The notes beneath the pieces are model-generated. The model saw only the letters and a program-made list of their open reading frames with translations. It was not told the DNA's origin and did not search any database. Of a DNA stretch of 37,684 nt, positions 1 to 9,984 are shown piece after piece. The stretch lies in IMG/VR virus record IMGVR_UViG_3300043773_001164, positions 1 to 37,684 of that record. The stretch is one strand, 5' to 3'. This DNA is from a virus. Made by a program: the position numbers and the translations under genes. Position 1 is the stretch's first letter, and every line of letters starts with the position of its first letter.

Positions 1-1035
1 TATAATCTCAATGATGTAGTTACATTCATTGGCAATTCTTATATTTGTTTAACTAATGGTCTTACTGGCTCTCAACCAGATTCTTTAGTGGGTTGGGATG
101 TATTTGTAGAAAAGGGTTCAACTGGCCCACAGGGTGCAACAGGTCCGCAAGGTGCAACTGGTGCAAATTCAACTGTTCCCGGCCCAACAGGCCCAACAGG
201 TCTGCAAGGTGCAACGGGCTCACAGGGTGCAACGGGTACACAAGGCCCAACAGGCCCACAGGGTGCAACGGGTACACAAGGATCAACAGGCCCACAGGGT
301 GCAACAGGTCCGCAAGGTGCAACGGGCTCACAGGGTGCCACGGGTGCTACAGGAAGAATAGCGTTCACCTATGGTGCAACTGCTCCATCTTCGCCTCAAA
401 TGGGAGATCAATGGCTCAATGAAGTCAATGGAAATCTTTATACTTGGCTGGTCGATGAGGGAGAAGGAACAGGCCAATGGGTCAACTACAACACAAGCAT
501 CACGACAATAGGTGGCGATGGTGCAACAGGAGTCAACAAATTTACCTACAGTTCTATGGAACCAACTGGTTCCACATCTGGAGATGAATGGCTGAATTCT
601 GTTGACGGGAAACTCTACACCTACCTTGTGGATGCAGGCGAAGTGACAGGACAATGGGTAGAACTTTCCGTGATTCCCGATGCCATAAACACATCGTTCC
701 GTGGACCATCAGGAAACACCTTGGGACCATTGACATTCTCTCAGCAGGCTACATCCGACTATACGCTTGTCATTGGTGATTCTGCCAAGACCATAGAGAT
801 GGTATATGGTTCTGCCAACACATTGCAGATTCCCTCATACTCCAATGTTGCATTCCCCACGGGTACTCAGATCATGGTCATGCAGGCTGGGGCAGGGAAC
901 ACATCATTGACAGGGGCTGCCGGTGTTACCCTGAATTCAAGAAATTCAATGTTTTCTCTGAACGGCCAATGGTCGGTCGTGACTCTTGTAAATAGGTCAA
1001 TAGATACTTGGGTCGTACACGGAGACTTGGCCTGA
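1..1035 (+). CDS. Collagen-like tail fibre protein, 5' partial
   Basis: The frame is open to the first base, so the gene starts upstream of the window; an in-frame GTG at 88 is not taken as the start because the sequence before it reads as a small aromatic-rich carbohydrate-binding-type segment ([14 protein letters not shown] ... GWDVFVEKG). Next come about 27 Gly-X-Y triplets (nt 115-357, mostly GATGPQ and GPTGPQ types), two copies of a roughly 40-residue module (FTY...GDQWLNE...LYTWLVD...GQWV, nt 364-480 and 538-663), and a C-terminal beta domain (nt 748-1032) of the type found at phage fibre tips ([10 protein letters not shown]-like and [10 protein letters not shown]-like segments). Collagen-like triplets in phage fibres form trimeric stalks, so this is inferred to be a fibre or adhesion subunit. 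The TGA overlaps the next ATG (TGATG), which suggests coupled translation with the giant fibre. Structural role likely; exact position on the virion unknown. Confidence 0.85.
   Translation, partial: YNLNDVVTFIGNSYICLTNGLTGSQPDSLVGWDVFVEKGSTGPQGATGPQGATGANSTVPGPTGPTGLQGATGSQGATGTQGPTGPQGATGTQGSTGPQGATGPQGATGSQGATGATGRIAFTYGATAPSSPQMGDQWLNEVNGNLYTWLVDEGEGTGQWVNYNTSITTIGGDGATGVNKFTYSSMEPTGSTSGDEWLNSVDGKLYTYLVDAGEVTGQWVELSVIPDAINTSFRGPSGNTLGPLTFSQQATSDYTLVIGDSAKTIEMVYGSANTLQIPSYSNVAFPTGTQIMVMQAGAGNTSLTGAAGVTLNSRNSMFSLNGQWSVVTLVNRSIDTWVVHGDLA
115..357 (+). repeat. Collagen-like Gly-X-Y coding repeat
   Basis: Short tandem DNA repeats built on ggcccacagggtgcaacg-type units encode Gly-X-Y triplets rich in Thr, Pro, Gln and Ala. 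The low complexity also creates long open frames on the other strand, which are not genes. Confidence 0.9.
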
Positions 1036-4000
1036 TGGGAGCAGAAGATATCATCATAAAGTTGAAGCGTGGTGTTTCGGGTGGGGCAGCACCGACTGGC
1101 CTGACCCACGGTGAACTTGCCATAAACACCACGGATGTCCGTCTGTATGTTGGTTCCTTGACTGGCTCGGTTCTGGCGATAAACAACAGGTTCTTCACCG
1201 GGGCTACCGCTCCCGATTACCCAATCGAAGGAGACAGATGGTACAACGGCACATATGAAAGTGCCTACATCTCTGGTTCTTGGCAGGCTGTGGGCGGTGG
1301 AGGTGGAACTGGATCATTCAATCCTGCAAACTTGCTGATGTTTGTCGCTGGGGCAAGTGGTTCTGGCGGAATTACCTTCTCGGGAAATTTTACGATCACC
1401 AACAATCTTGGTGGAACTACTGAAATTCTAAACGGTCTGACCGTTGTTGGGGGAATCACAGGAAGCATTCTGACCGCAACCCAACCAAATATCACCTTGG
1501 TGGGAATCCTTTCCTCGCTTACTGCATCGGGGCTGATCTCTGCAAACGCCGGTCTGTCGGCAAGCAACCTGTTTGTTACCAATGGTGCCACCTTTGGCTC
1601 CAACATCTATGCGCCAAACATGGTCACGGGTGTCAATGGAATCACAGGTGCGGTAACCATCACATCCGGTTCCAACATCACGATCACTCAGTCGGGCAAA
1701 CAGATAACAATAGCGGCTGCTGCAACTCCCGCAACTCTTGCCACCTCAAGTGTTACCGGTGTTGCCTCTTTCCGTGCAGCGGACTTTGATGTATCTGTGA
1801 CTGGTTCGGTGAGTCTCACGGGAACCGTGGCAAGAACCAATGTTTCTCAGACATTCACCGGATTGCAGACATTTGGTTCCGGCATTTCTGGCAACGGCAT
1901 CACGGGAACTTTGCTGACTTCGACGCAGCCAAACATAACATTGCTTGGTTCGTTGTCTGCGCTTACTGCTGCCAATGTTCAGGTTTCTGGCGGTGGGCTC
2001 AGCGTAACAGGCGGAATCGCGGGAACAATAGTTACGGCTTCTCAACCCAATATTACTGCAATAGGAACTCTATCTTCTTTCAGTACGGCAGGACTTACCT
2101 CGTTCGAAAGAATCAACATCACCAATGGTGGACTTTCTGCCTCTGGTCCTGTCTTCATTCAGTCCAATGGCCTAAGTGTAACTGGTGGAATCGCAGGAAC
2201 CCTGTTGACCGCTGCACAGACCAACATCACATCGGTTGGTGTACTCAACGGATTGTCTGTCAACAACGGACTCAGCGTCACGGGTTCTCTGGTTGTGACG
2301 GGATCAGCAGACATCTTTGGTGGTCTATTCATTGACTCCGGTGGCTTGAGTGTTACTGGCGGCATTGCAGGAACAATAGTCACACCATCACAGACCAACA
2401 TTACATCCGTTGGTGTTCTGAACGGACTTTCTGTTAACAATGGTTTGAGTGTCACGGGTGGAATTAGCGTAACTGGTGGAGTTAGTGTTGGTGGTGGAGG
2501 ACTTAGTGTAACTGGCGGAATCGCAGGAACCCTGTTGACTTCTGCACAAACCAACATCACATCAGTTGGAACCTTGTCGAACCTGACGGCAACGAATGTT
2601 CAAATTTCAAGTGGTGGACTAAGTGTCACGGGTGGCTTGAGTGTGACTGGTGGTGAAACCCTCTTTGGTGGCTCAAGGATTCAAAGTGGTGGCTTGAGTG
2701 TCACGGGAGGCATTGCCGGAACTCTTGTAACTGCTGTACAGACAAACATCACTTCGGTTGGAACCTTGACTTCCTTGTCCACAGCAGGACTCACTTCCTC
2801 TCAGAGGATCAATATCACCAACGGTGGTCTATCGGCAGCAGGACCAATATTCATCCAATCCAATGGCTTGAGTGTGACTGGTGGCATTGCGGGAACACTA
2901 TTGACCGCTGCACAAACCAACATCACATCAGTTGGAACCTTGTCGAACCTGACGGCAACAAATGTTCAAATTTCAAGTGGTGGACTGAGCGTCACGGGTG
3001 GCTTGAGTGTGACTGGCGGATCTACTCTGTTTGGGGGAGGAACGATACAAAGTGGTGGCTTGAGTGTCACGGGAGGCATTGCCGGAACTTTGCTCACAGC
3101 AGCACAACCCAATATCACATCCGTGGGAACCCTGACTTCACTCAATTCCTCGGGCCTGATCTCTACTACTGCGGGTCTTTCTGGGAATAGCCTTAATATT
3201 GCTGCCGGTGCAACATTCAATGGTGCGGTAAGGATCTTTGGAGACTTGTTGGTGAGTGGTGGAATCACCACGACCGTTAGTGAAAATGTCCTGATCGAAG
3301 ACAACTTCATCGTCCTCAATTCCAACGCAACTGTAGCAGACAGCGGAGGCATAGAAGTTTATCGTGGACCAGCCGCTACTAATCGTATTCTTAGGTGGAA
3401 CGAGTCTAGCGGTACATGGCAATACACAAATGATGGAACCACCTATTTCAACATAGCGGCTGCCGGTGCGCTTCCACTAGCATCCGCTACCGTTACGGGT
3501 GTTGCCTCGTTTGGCAATGAGTTTGTCGTATCCGCTCTTGGTGCAGTAAGCCTGACAAGCAATTATGTGCGATCCGTGAATGGTGTAACAGGTGGTGTTA
3601 CCGGTGTCGCCTGGAACTTCCTGCCACAGACATTCACAGGGTATCAATCCTTCTCAAGCGGTGTTTCGTCTTCAAACCTCTATGTCTCCACGGGTGCAAC
3701 ATTTGCCGGTGGAGTAAACATAAGTTCTGGTGGCTTGAGTGTCACGGGAGGAATTGCCGGAACTATCGTAACTCCAAGCCAGACCAACATCACGACTGTT
3801 GGTTCCTTGGTGTCCTTGTCAACGGCAGGACTTACTTCTTCACAGAGAATCAATATCACCAATGGTGGTTTGTCTGCTGCCGGACCAGTATTCATCCAAT
3901 CCAACGGGTTGAGTGTAACTGGCGGAATCGCAGGAACTTTGTTGACAGCGACACAAACAAACATCACATCGGTCGGTGTACTCAACGGACTGTCTGTAAA

Positions 4001-7000
4001 TAATGGCCTGAGTGTCACGGGTTCGATGGTTGTCACGGGATCAGCGGACATCTTTGGTGGTTTGTTTGTTGACTCGGGTGGTTTGAGCGTAACTGGCGGC
4101 ATTGCCGGAACTCTTCTAACTGCTGCACAGACCAACATCACTTCGGTTGGAACCTTGACTTCCTTGGCTTCCGCAGGACTCACTTCCTCTCAGAGGATCA
4201 ATATCACCAATGGTGGTCTATCGGCAGCAGGACCAGTATTCATCCAATCCAATGGCTTGAGTGTAACTGGCGGCATCGCAGGAACCCTGTTGACCGCTGC
4301 ACAGACCAATATCACTTCGGTCGGTGTACTTAATGGTCTTTCGGTTAACAATGGATTGAGTGTAACTGGTGGAATTTCAATTACGGGTGGTATTCTTCAA
4401 TTTGGACCATCAAGGATTGCTGATGGCTTGAGTGTCACAGGTTCGATGGTGGTAACCGGAGGTGCCGACATCTTCGGTGGACTATTTGTTGACTCTGGTG
4501 GCTTGAGTGTCACAGGTGGGGCAAGCATAACGGGCGGAGAAGCAATCTTTGGCGGATCAAGGATTCAATCGGGTGGCTTGAGTGTGACTGGCGGGATTGC
4601 GGGAACCTTGGTAACGCCATCACAGACCAACATCACGGCTGTGGGTTCCTTGGTGTCTTTGTCAACGGCAGGACTTACCTCGTCCGAAAGAATCAATATC
4701 ACAAATGGCGGTATCTCTGCGGCTGGTCCTGTATTCATTCAGTCCAATGGGTTGAGTGTGACTGGTGGCATTGCAGGTATTCTTCTAACTGCTGCACAGA
4801 CCAACATCACTTCGGTTGGTGTACTAAACGGTCTATCTGTCAACAATGGTCTTAGCGTTACTGGTGGAGTAAGTATAACAGGAGGAGAAACGATCTTTGG
4901 TGGGTCTAGAATTCAATCAGGTGGATTGAGTGTTACGGGTTCCATGGTTGTTACAGGATCAGCAGACATCTTTGGTGGGTTGTTTGTTGACTCGGGTGGC
5001 TTGAGTGTGACTGGTGGCATCGCTGGAACTCTAGTCACTTCATCACAGACCAACATCACTTCAATCGGAACTTTGACTTCCTTGTCTACGGCAGGACTTA
5101 CCTCGTCTGAAAGAGTCAACATTACCAATGGTGGTCTGTCTGCTTCTGGTCCTGTCTTCATCCAATCCAATGGCTTGAGTGTGACTGGTGGCATCGCTGG
5201 AACTTTGTTGACCGCTGCACAGACCAATATCACGACTGTTGGTTCCTTGGTGTCCTTGTCTACCGCAGGACTCACTTCCTCTCAGAGGATCAATATCACC
5301 AATGGTGGTCTATCGGCAGCAGGACCAGTATTCATCCAATCCAATGGCTTGAGTGTAACTGGCGGAATCGCAGGAACTTTGATCACGCCAAGTCAAACGA
5401 ACATTACTGGCTTGGGTACATTGACTTCACTAAGCACAGCAGGACTTACTTCATCCGAGAGAGTAAACATCACCAATGGTGGTTTATCCGCAGCAGGACC
5501 AGTATTCATTCAGTCCAACGGTTTGAGTGTAACCGGTGGAATCGCCGGAACTCTTCTAACTCCTGCACAGACCAACATCACATCGGTCGGTGTACTCAAC
5601 GGACTGTCTGTAAATAATGGCCTGAGTGTCACGGGTTCCATGGTTGTGACTGGTGGCGAATCAATCTTTGGTGGATCAAGGATACAATCTGGTGGATTGA
5701 GTGTCACGGGTAGTGCCACAATCACGGGCGGATTGAATGCGTATGGTCAATTGAGTGCTTACAATGGCATCGAAATACTACAATCGGGGTTGAGGGTAAG
5801 TAAAGGAGGAATCGATACCAATCTTGGTGTAACTTTCGGAAATCCCGCATATGGTTTCGGGGATGATCCTGTAATCAATCTGTATCGTGGCACCAACGAA
5901 TTGCTGAGAATAGGTGCAGCCCGTGGTGGAAGTTTCCTAGGTGGACTGAACAATGTGTATGTCTTTGACATCTTGGGTCCAAATGCCGCACAGACAAGAG
6001 CAATCAACTTCAGAAGAGGAACCAACTTTGACGGGGCATCGGCAAGCAACCATGTGACCATCATGTCGTTTGATACGAGCGACAATGTAGGCATAAGGAC
6101 TGCATCTCCGGGTGCTACATTTGATGTAGCGGGAACTCTTCGTGCTAGCGGAATCGGAACATTCACAAGTGGACTGACAACCAACAATCTTTATGTCTCC
6201 CAAGGAACCACATTTGCAAGTGGTATCAACATTGCTTCGGGAGGCATTAGCGTCACAGGTGGTATCGCTGGAACAATAACCAATCCATCACAGAACAACA
6301 TCACGGCTGTGGGTTCCTTGGTATCCTTGTCCACGGCAGGACTTACATCTTCGCAGAGAGTCAACATCACCAATGGTGGTCTGTCTGCCGGTGGTGGAAT
6401 ATGGGTACAGAGCGGTGGAATAAGCGTCACGGGGGGTATCGCTGGAACCCTGTTGACCGCTGCACAGACCAACATCACATCGGTTGGTGTACTTAATGGT
6501 CTATCTGTAAACAATGGACTCAGCGTGACTGGTGGCATTAGTATCACGGGTGGACTTCTTCAGTTTGGTCCTAGCCGAATTGCAGATGGACTTAGCGTTA
6601 CTGGTGGTGTAAACATTACCGGTGGTGCAAACTTCTTCGGCAACATCATTGCAAATGGTGGAGTCACGGCATATGGCGGTGTATCGACTCCTAGGATATT
6701 GTTTGGCAACACAGGTGCAAATTCCATAAGCGCAATCTATGACTTTGATACCTATGACACCCTCTCCTTTGAGGGATCTGCCGGACAACTATTCTCTATT
6801 TACAACAACTTGTCCTCGGGAACAATATTCTCCGTAAATGACATTTCGGGAATACCGAGCATAGAGGTAAATGCAGATGGAACTGTGTTGCTTGCAGGAT
6901 TTACGGGAAATGTAGGCATCGGCATCACTTCTGCATCTGGAACTGAAAAAGTCCATGTCGGTGGTTCCTTGCGGGTACTGGGTTCAGTCAATTCTAGTGG

Positions 7001-9461
7001 ACTGAGTGTCACAGGCTCTGCCATAATCACAGGTGGTGCCGATGTGTTTGGTGGATTGTTTGTTGATTCAGGTGGCTTGAGTGTCACGGGAGGTATTGCA
7101 GGAACTCTGTTGACTGCTGCACAACCCAACATCACATCAGTTGGTGTACTCAATGGTCTATCTGTAAACAATGGACTCAGCGTTACTGGTGGATTAAGTG
7201 TAACTGGTGGTTTTGTTCTCTATGGTCCTTTGACTTTGCCAGAAGGGACTCTGAATCTATCCATTATTAATGCATCTAATGCGATTTCGATAACGGGAAA
7301 TCTTTTCATCACGGGTGGCAATCTCACCGCAAATTCATTGTTTGCCAACCGTGCATCATTCTTGCAACCATTGACCATCAGCAATGCCGGTGATGTGTCC
7401 TCGATTGGGAGCAGAAGCATAACATCTCATCATTTGAACTCCGATGTTCTCTATACGAGATCAATTGTTACAAGCAGCCCAACAGGAAACATCTACCTTG
7501 AAGGTCAAAATGTTTGGGTGAGAAATTCTGTGCTTACCATAACTGGACCGCATGGATTCGGAGCAGGAGCATCCGCTTATGTCTTGATAGACAGACCCGC
7601 TTATATCACGGGAAGTTCCACTCAATCCATTCGTGCCTTGACTTCCAAGGGGAATAACTCCTTTGAAAATGGATACATTTGGTTAGGAAAGCAAGTAGAC
7701 ATGCCTTGGGATTGGTATTGGGGCTCTCCGTCCTACGGTCTGACATATCCCGGTTCAAATGTCTTTGATGTTGAATGCTATTTGCCGTCCGAATTCTTCA
7801 ATACCACGACACATAACTTCAAATCAAGTTGGACAACAAGACTCGCAATAAACAAAGATCGTCCCGAGTCACCCGGTGTCTCTGGCGGAATAGTTTCTCC
7901 AATTCCAAGCGATTACAACATACTGAGACTTACTCAGAGAACAGCACCAACAGGAACCGTTTCTGCCGGACACGGTTTTGTGGCACCTTCGGGTCTTTTG
8001 AATGTTGGTTACTCTGTATATGGTACAGGTGTGCCTATCATAAGTGATCCCAGATATGATGTTGTCTCTCTTGCGGTAGCAACTACTGGCCCAACATCTG
8101 TGATCGGTGTAGTTGTTCATACCGGTGGTGTAGAAATTACTGGAAATTCTAGTTTCAATCAGGATTTGACTATTCGAGGAAACCTCTTCGTATTTGGGTC
8201 TTATCCTGGTTCAACTGGTTCTTCTACAGGTGTCACGAGTTTGAACGGGCTTGTTGGTTCCTTGACATTGACTGGTGGAACTGGCGTTTCGGTAACCTCG
8301 GTTGGTACGAACATCTTGAGAATCAGTTTCTCTGGTGCGGGTTCATTCACCGGTGGCATCGAAGTTTATGGCGGTGCCAAAATTCAATCAGGTGGCATGA
8401 GTCTTACTGGCGGTGCATCGATTACTGGTGGCCTAACGGTATATGGCAGTTCGATGATGGCAAACGGTCTGAGTGTGACGGGCGGAATGTATCTCACGGG
8501 AGGAATGACTGCTTACGGTCGATTGAATCTCCAAAGTGGGTTAGATGTCGATAGCGGTTTGGTTAATATTCGAAATGGTTGTGTCTTTCAGTCATCGATA
8601 AATTCTGTTGACTTCTATCCTGATGTCTATTTTACCAGCAACAGCACTATAAGGATGTTGTCTGGAACAAATTTCTTGGGATTGGGAATCAGCGGCGGTG
8701 CAACTGCATACGGTGGAATCAAGATACAGAGCGGTGGATTGAGCGTAACTGGTGGCATGGCGATTACCGGAGCGATTGTTTCGTTCGGTGGAGTACAGAT
8801 CAACAGCGGGGGGTTGAGTGTAACTGGTGGAGCAAGAATTCAAGGACTATTGACAGTTACTGGAACAAACTCATTGACCGTGTTTGGTGGATTCCGTGTT
8901 GAAAATGGTGTCAGTATCACAGGCGGAATAGATGTTACTGGTGGTGCAACGGTGTTTGGAACAATCAATGCCGGTAATGGCATTAGTGTAACTGGCGGAG
9001 CAATAGTAACCGGGTCAGCAGACATCTTTGGTGGACTCTTCGTTGACTCTGGTGGCTTGAGTGTCACGGGTGGTGCAAGCATCACCGGAAACATCAGGAT
9101 CAATGCCTCTTCTCTTTCTCCTGTTGGAGCCGCACCTTCGGCAACCGTTCGAGCATGGGTAAACTACAATCAGGCAACTCCTTCGACAAGAGGAAGCATG
9201 AATGTCTCAAGCGTTTCGGACAATGCAGCAGGTCTTTTCTCGTTGAATTACACCACAAATCTATCAACCACGGGTTATGCTGTTTCGGCAATAGGAGAAA
9301 GAGTGGGTGCCAACGGAACAACATTGGTAGTTCTGCAAAATACCACCAATCCTCTAGGGACAACCGGTGTTGCTTTGCAGACGATTGAAAATGCCGGAGG
9401 TGCTGGTGTTCCCGGCACAAACACCGATTTAACTTATGTCACCATCATAGTGGTTCAATGA
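1035..9461 (+). CDS. Giant repeat tail fibre, 2808 aa
   Basis: The start is ATG 1035 in a TGATG overlap with GGAG at 1021; a longer in-frame TTG at 1008 is less likely. Residues 1-50 (IIIKLKRGV...LTHGELAINTTDVRLYVG) match the N-terminal module seen in many phage fibre and Mtd-like proteins. Most of the rest is dozens of copies of short beta-type units (GLSVTGG, IAGTLLTAAQTNITSVG, INITNGGLSAAGPVFIQSN), expected to form a long trimeric beta-structured shaft. Non-repeat islands occur at about residues 745-830, 1580-1710, 1910-1965 and 2060-2400. The last 120 residues (TVRAWVNYNQ, NVSSVSDNAAG, FSLNYTTNLSTTGYAV) resemble the tip domain common at phage fibre C-termini. No S74 autocleavage motif was seen. 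It is much longer than usual fibres (500-1500 aa). Role inferred: host recognition, long fibre. Confidence 0.88.
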   Translation: MGAEDIIIKLKRGVSGGAAPTGLTHGELAINTTDVRLYVGSLTGSVLAINNRFFTGATAPDYPIEGDRWYNGTYESAYISGSWQAVGGGGGTGSFNPANLLMFVAGASGSGGITFSGNFTITNNLGGTTEILNGLTVVGGITGSILTATQPNITLVGILSSLTASGLISANAGLSASNLFVTNGATFGSNIYAPNMVTGVNGITGAVTITSGSNITITQSGKQITIAAAATPATLATSSVTGVASFRAADFDVSVTGSVSLTGTVARTNVSQTFTGLQTFGSGISGNGITGTLLTSTQPNITLLGSLSALTAANVQVSGGGLSVTGGIAGTIVTASQPNITAIGTLSSFSTAGLTSFERINITNGGLSASGPVFIQSNGLSVTGGIAGTLLTAAQTNITSVGVLNGLSVNNGLSVTGSLVVTGSADIFGGLFIDSGGLSVTGGIAGTIVTPSQTNITSVGVLNGLSVNNGLSVTGGISVTGGVSVGGGGLSVTGGIAGTLLTSAQTNITSVGTLSNLTATNVQISSGGLSVTGGLSVTGGETLFGGSRIQSGGLSVTGGIAGTLVTAVQTNITSVGTLTSLSTAGLTSSQRINITNGGLSAAGPIFIQSNGLSVTGGIAGTLLTAAQTNITSVGTLSNLTATNVQISSGGLSVTGGLSVTGGSTLFGGGTIQSGGLSVTGGIAGTLLTAAQPNITSVGTLTSLNSSGLISTTAGLSGNSLNIAAGATFNGAVRIFGDLLVSGGITTTVSENVLIEDNFIVLNSNATVADSGGIEVYRGPAATNRILRWNESSGTWQYTNDGTTYFNIAAAGALPLASATVTGVASFGNEFVVSALGAVSLTSNYVRSVNGVTGGVTGVAWNFLPQTFTGYQSFSSGVSSSNLYVSTGATFAGGVNISSGGLSVTGGIAGTIVTPSQTNITTVGSLVSLSTAGLTSSQRINITNGGLSAAGPVFIQSNGLSVTGGIAGTLLTATQTNITSVGVLNGLSVNNGLSVTGSMVVTGSADIFGGLFVDSGGLSVTGGIAGTLLTAAQTNITSVGTLTSLASAGLTSSQRINITNGGLSAAGPVFIQSNGLSVTGGIAGTLLTAAQTNITSVGVLNGLSVNNGLSVTGGISITGGILQFGPSRIADGLSVTGSMVVTGGADIFGGLFVDSGGLSVTGGASITGGEAIFGGSRIQSGGLSVTGGIAGTLVTPSQTNITAVGSLVSLSTAGLTSSERINITNGGISAAGPVFIQSNGLSVTGGIAGILLTAAQTNITSVGVLNGLSVNNGLSVTGGVSITGGETIFGGSRIQSGGLSVTGSMVVTGSADIFGGLFVDSGGLSVTGGIAGTLVTSSQTNITSIGTLTSLSTAGLTSSERVNITNGGLSASGPVFIQSNGLSVTGGIAGTLLTAAQTNITTVGSLVSLSTAGLTSSQRINITNGGLSAAGPVFIQSNGLSVTGGIAGTLITPSQTNITGLGTLTSLSTAGLTSSERVNITNGGLSAAGPVFIQSNGLSVTGGIAGTLLTPAQTNITSVGVLNGLSVNNGLSVTGSMVVTGGESIFGGSRIQSGGLSVTGSATITGGLNAYGQLSAYNGIEILQSGLRVSKGGIDTNLGVTFGNPAYGFGDDPVINLYRGTNELLRIGAARGGSFLGGLNNVYVFDILGPNAAQTRAINFRRGTNFDGASASNHVTIMSFDTSDNVGIRTASPGATFDVAGTLRASGIGTFTSGLTTNNLYVSQGTTFASGINIASGGISVTGGIAGTITNPSQNNITAVGSLVSLSTAGLTSSQRVNITNGGLSAGGGIWVQSGGISVTGGIAGTLLTAAQTNITSVGVLNGLSVNNGLSVTGGISITGGLLQFGPSRIADGLSVTGGVNITGGANFFGNIIANGGVTAYGGVSTPRILFGNTGANSISAIYDFDTYDTLSFEGSAGQLFSIYNNLSSGTIFSVNDISGIPSIEVNADGTVLLAGFTGNVGIGITSASGTEKVHVGGSLRVLGSVNSSGLSVTGSAIITGGADVFGGLFVDSGGLSVTGGIAGTLLTAAQPNITSVGVLNGLSVNNGLSVTGGLSVTGGFVLYGPLTLPEGTLNLSIINASNAISITGNLFITGGNLTANSLFANRASFLQPLTISNAGDVSSIGSRSITSHHLNSDVLYTRSIVTSSPTGNIYLEGQNVWVRNSVLTITGPHGFGAGASAYVLIDRPAYITGSSTQSIRALTSKGNNSFENGYIWLGKQVDMPWDWYWGSPSYGLTYPGSNVFDVECYLPSEFFNTTTHNFKSSWTTRLAINKDRPESPGVSGGIVSPIPSDYNILRLTQRTAPTGTVSAGHGFVAPSGLLNVGYSVYGTGVPIISDPRYDVVSLAVATTGPTSVIGVVVHTGGVEITGNSSFNQDLTIRGNLFVFGSYPGSTGSSTGVTSLNGLVGSLTLTGGTGVSVTSVGTNILRISFSGAGSFTGGIEVYGGAKIQSGGMSLTGGASITGGLTVYGSSMMANGLSVTGGMYLTGGMTAYGRLNLQSGLDVDSGLVNIRNGCVFQSSINSVDFYPDVYFTSNSTIRMLSGTNFLGLGISGGATAYGGIKIQSGGLSVTGGMAITGAIVSFGGVQINSGGLSVTGGARIQGLLTVTGTNSLTVFGGFRVENGVSITGGIDVTGGATVFGTINAGNGISVTGGAIVTGSADIFGGLFVDSGGLSVTGGASITGNIRINASSLSPVGAAPSATVRAWVNYNQATPSTRGSMNVSSVSDNAAGLFSLNYTTNLSTTGYAVSAIGERVGANGTTLVVLQNTTNPLGTTGVALQTIENAGGAGVPGTNTDLTYVTIIVVQ
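4171..4273 (+). repeat. Long direct repeat copy A in giant fibre
   Basis: About 103 bp that read as identical by eye to 5263-5365. It encodes the AGLTSSQRINITNGGLSAAG unit and what follows. A nearly identical copy lies in another gene at 12976-13085. Confidence 0.85.
5263..5365 (+). repeat. Long direct repeat copy B in giant fibre
   Basis: Second copy of the roughly 103-bp repeat at 4171-4273. Several weaker copies of the same unit lie between about 2090 and 6420. Confidence 0.85.
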
Positions 9462-9494
9462 CATATCTACTATTAAGAAACGGAGGGAATACAC

Positions 9495-9704
9495 ATGGCT
9501 TTGTCTGACATTTCAAAGAGGGTGGTATCTGTCAATGACGATGGAACGATTCGGATATTGATTCCTACTCCTGAGTATCTTGAAAATCACACAATAGAGG
9601 ATTTGATAGCAAAGGACATCCCTCCCGGGATTCAATACTACATCATCGATGCATCGGAGATGCCCACCGACAGAACATTCAGGAATGCATGGACATGGGA
9701 ATAA
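9495..9704 (+). CDS. Small tail-fibre-assembly-like protein, N-terminal half
   Basis: 69 residues, ATG at 9495 preceded by a good ribosome site (cggaggg at 9480). The C-terminal motif PTDRTFRNAWTW is typical of a family of short phage proteins encoded just after tail-fibre genes. In many phages that motif is followed in the same protein by a second part beginning with a (I/V)(D/N)-x-x-KAK-E-I stretch. Here the protein ends two codons after the motif and the second part is the next, overlapping gene. Function is not established; a role in fibre assembly or attachment is inferred from position and family resemblance. Confidence 0.75.
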   Translation: MALSDISKRVVSVNDDGTIRILIPTPEYLENHTIEDLIAKDIPPGIQYYIIDASEMPTDRTFRNAWTWE

Positions 9705-9946
9705 AGATAAACATCGAGAAGGCCAAGGAGATATCCCACGACATTCGCAGGCGAGTTCGTGCAAAGGAATTTGAACCACTTGACAACATCATTGCCAAGC
9801 GCATTCCGGGCACACCTGAGGCAGCCGTGGAGGTGCAGCGGCAGGAAATCCGCGACCGCTATGCCGCCATTCAAGAGCAGATAGATGCCGCCGAAACCGT
9901 GGAAGAATTGAAGGCTTTGCCGATATTTGATAATCGAAACACCTGA
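9689..9946 (+). CDS. Small tail-fibre-assembly-like protein, C-terminal half
   Basis: 85 residues from ATG 9689, or 83 from ATG 9695 (MGIKINIEKAKE), which has better spacing from AGGAA at 9681. Either start overlaps the preceding gene in the -1 frame relative to it. The content is helical and charged: INIEKAKEISHDIRRRVR, then VQRQEIRDRYAAIQEQ and AETVEELKALP. This pattern (KAKEI ... RQ.LRD ... T.EELKA..P) is the usual second half of tail-fibre-associated small proteins. The two halves are probably made as separate coupled products. No canonical slippery heptamer was seen in the overlap. Confidence 0.75.
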   Translation: MDMGIKINIEKAKEISHDIRRRVRAKEFEPLDNIIAKRIPGTPEAAVEVQRQEIRDRYAAIQEQIDAAETVEELKALPIFDNRNT

Positions 9947-9968
9947 ATTTCGTGTGTTTCTTTAGAAA

Positions 9969-9975
9969 CTAAATA
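9969..9975 (+). promoter_or_regulatory. Late-promoter-like CTAAATA element
   Basis: CTAAATA 9 nt before the ATG at 9985, with no Shine-Dalgarno between. A perfect inverted repeat, GTTTCT-tt-AGAAAC (9956-9969), abuts it. If the element sits at -10 as in T4 late promoters, transcription would begin about 4 nt before the start codon. Confidence 0.5.
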
Positions 9976-9984
9976 CTCGGCACT

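Noticed and set aside
62-368. Pro/Leu-rich open frames antisense to the collagen-like gene
   Set aside because: They mirror the Gly-X-Y DNA repeat; no starts with ribosome sites and repetitive nonsense composition.
1980-7215. CRISPR-like array
   Set aside because: Repeats are in frame, coding and of uneven spacing; no constant repeat with unique spacers.
1746-9420. Many Val/Pro/Thr-rich minus-strand frames under the giant fibre
   Set aside because: All are complements of the ACTGGTGG-type repeats; no independent gene signals.
9689-9704. Programmed frameshift joining the two small assembly-like genes
   Set aside because: No X-XXY-YYZ heptamer or following structure found; independent start with ribosome site is simpler.
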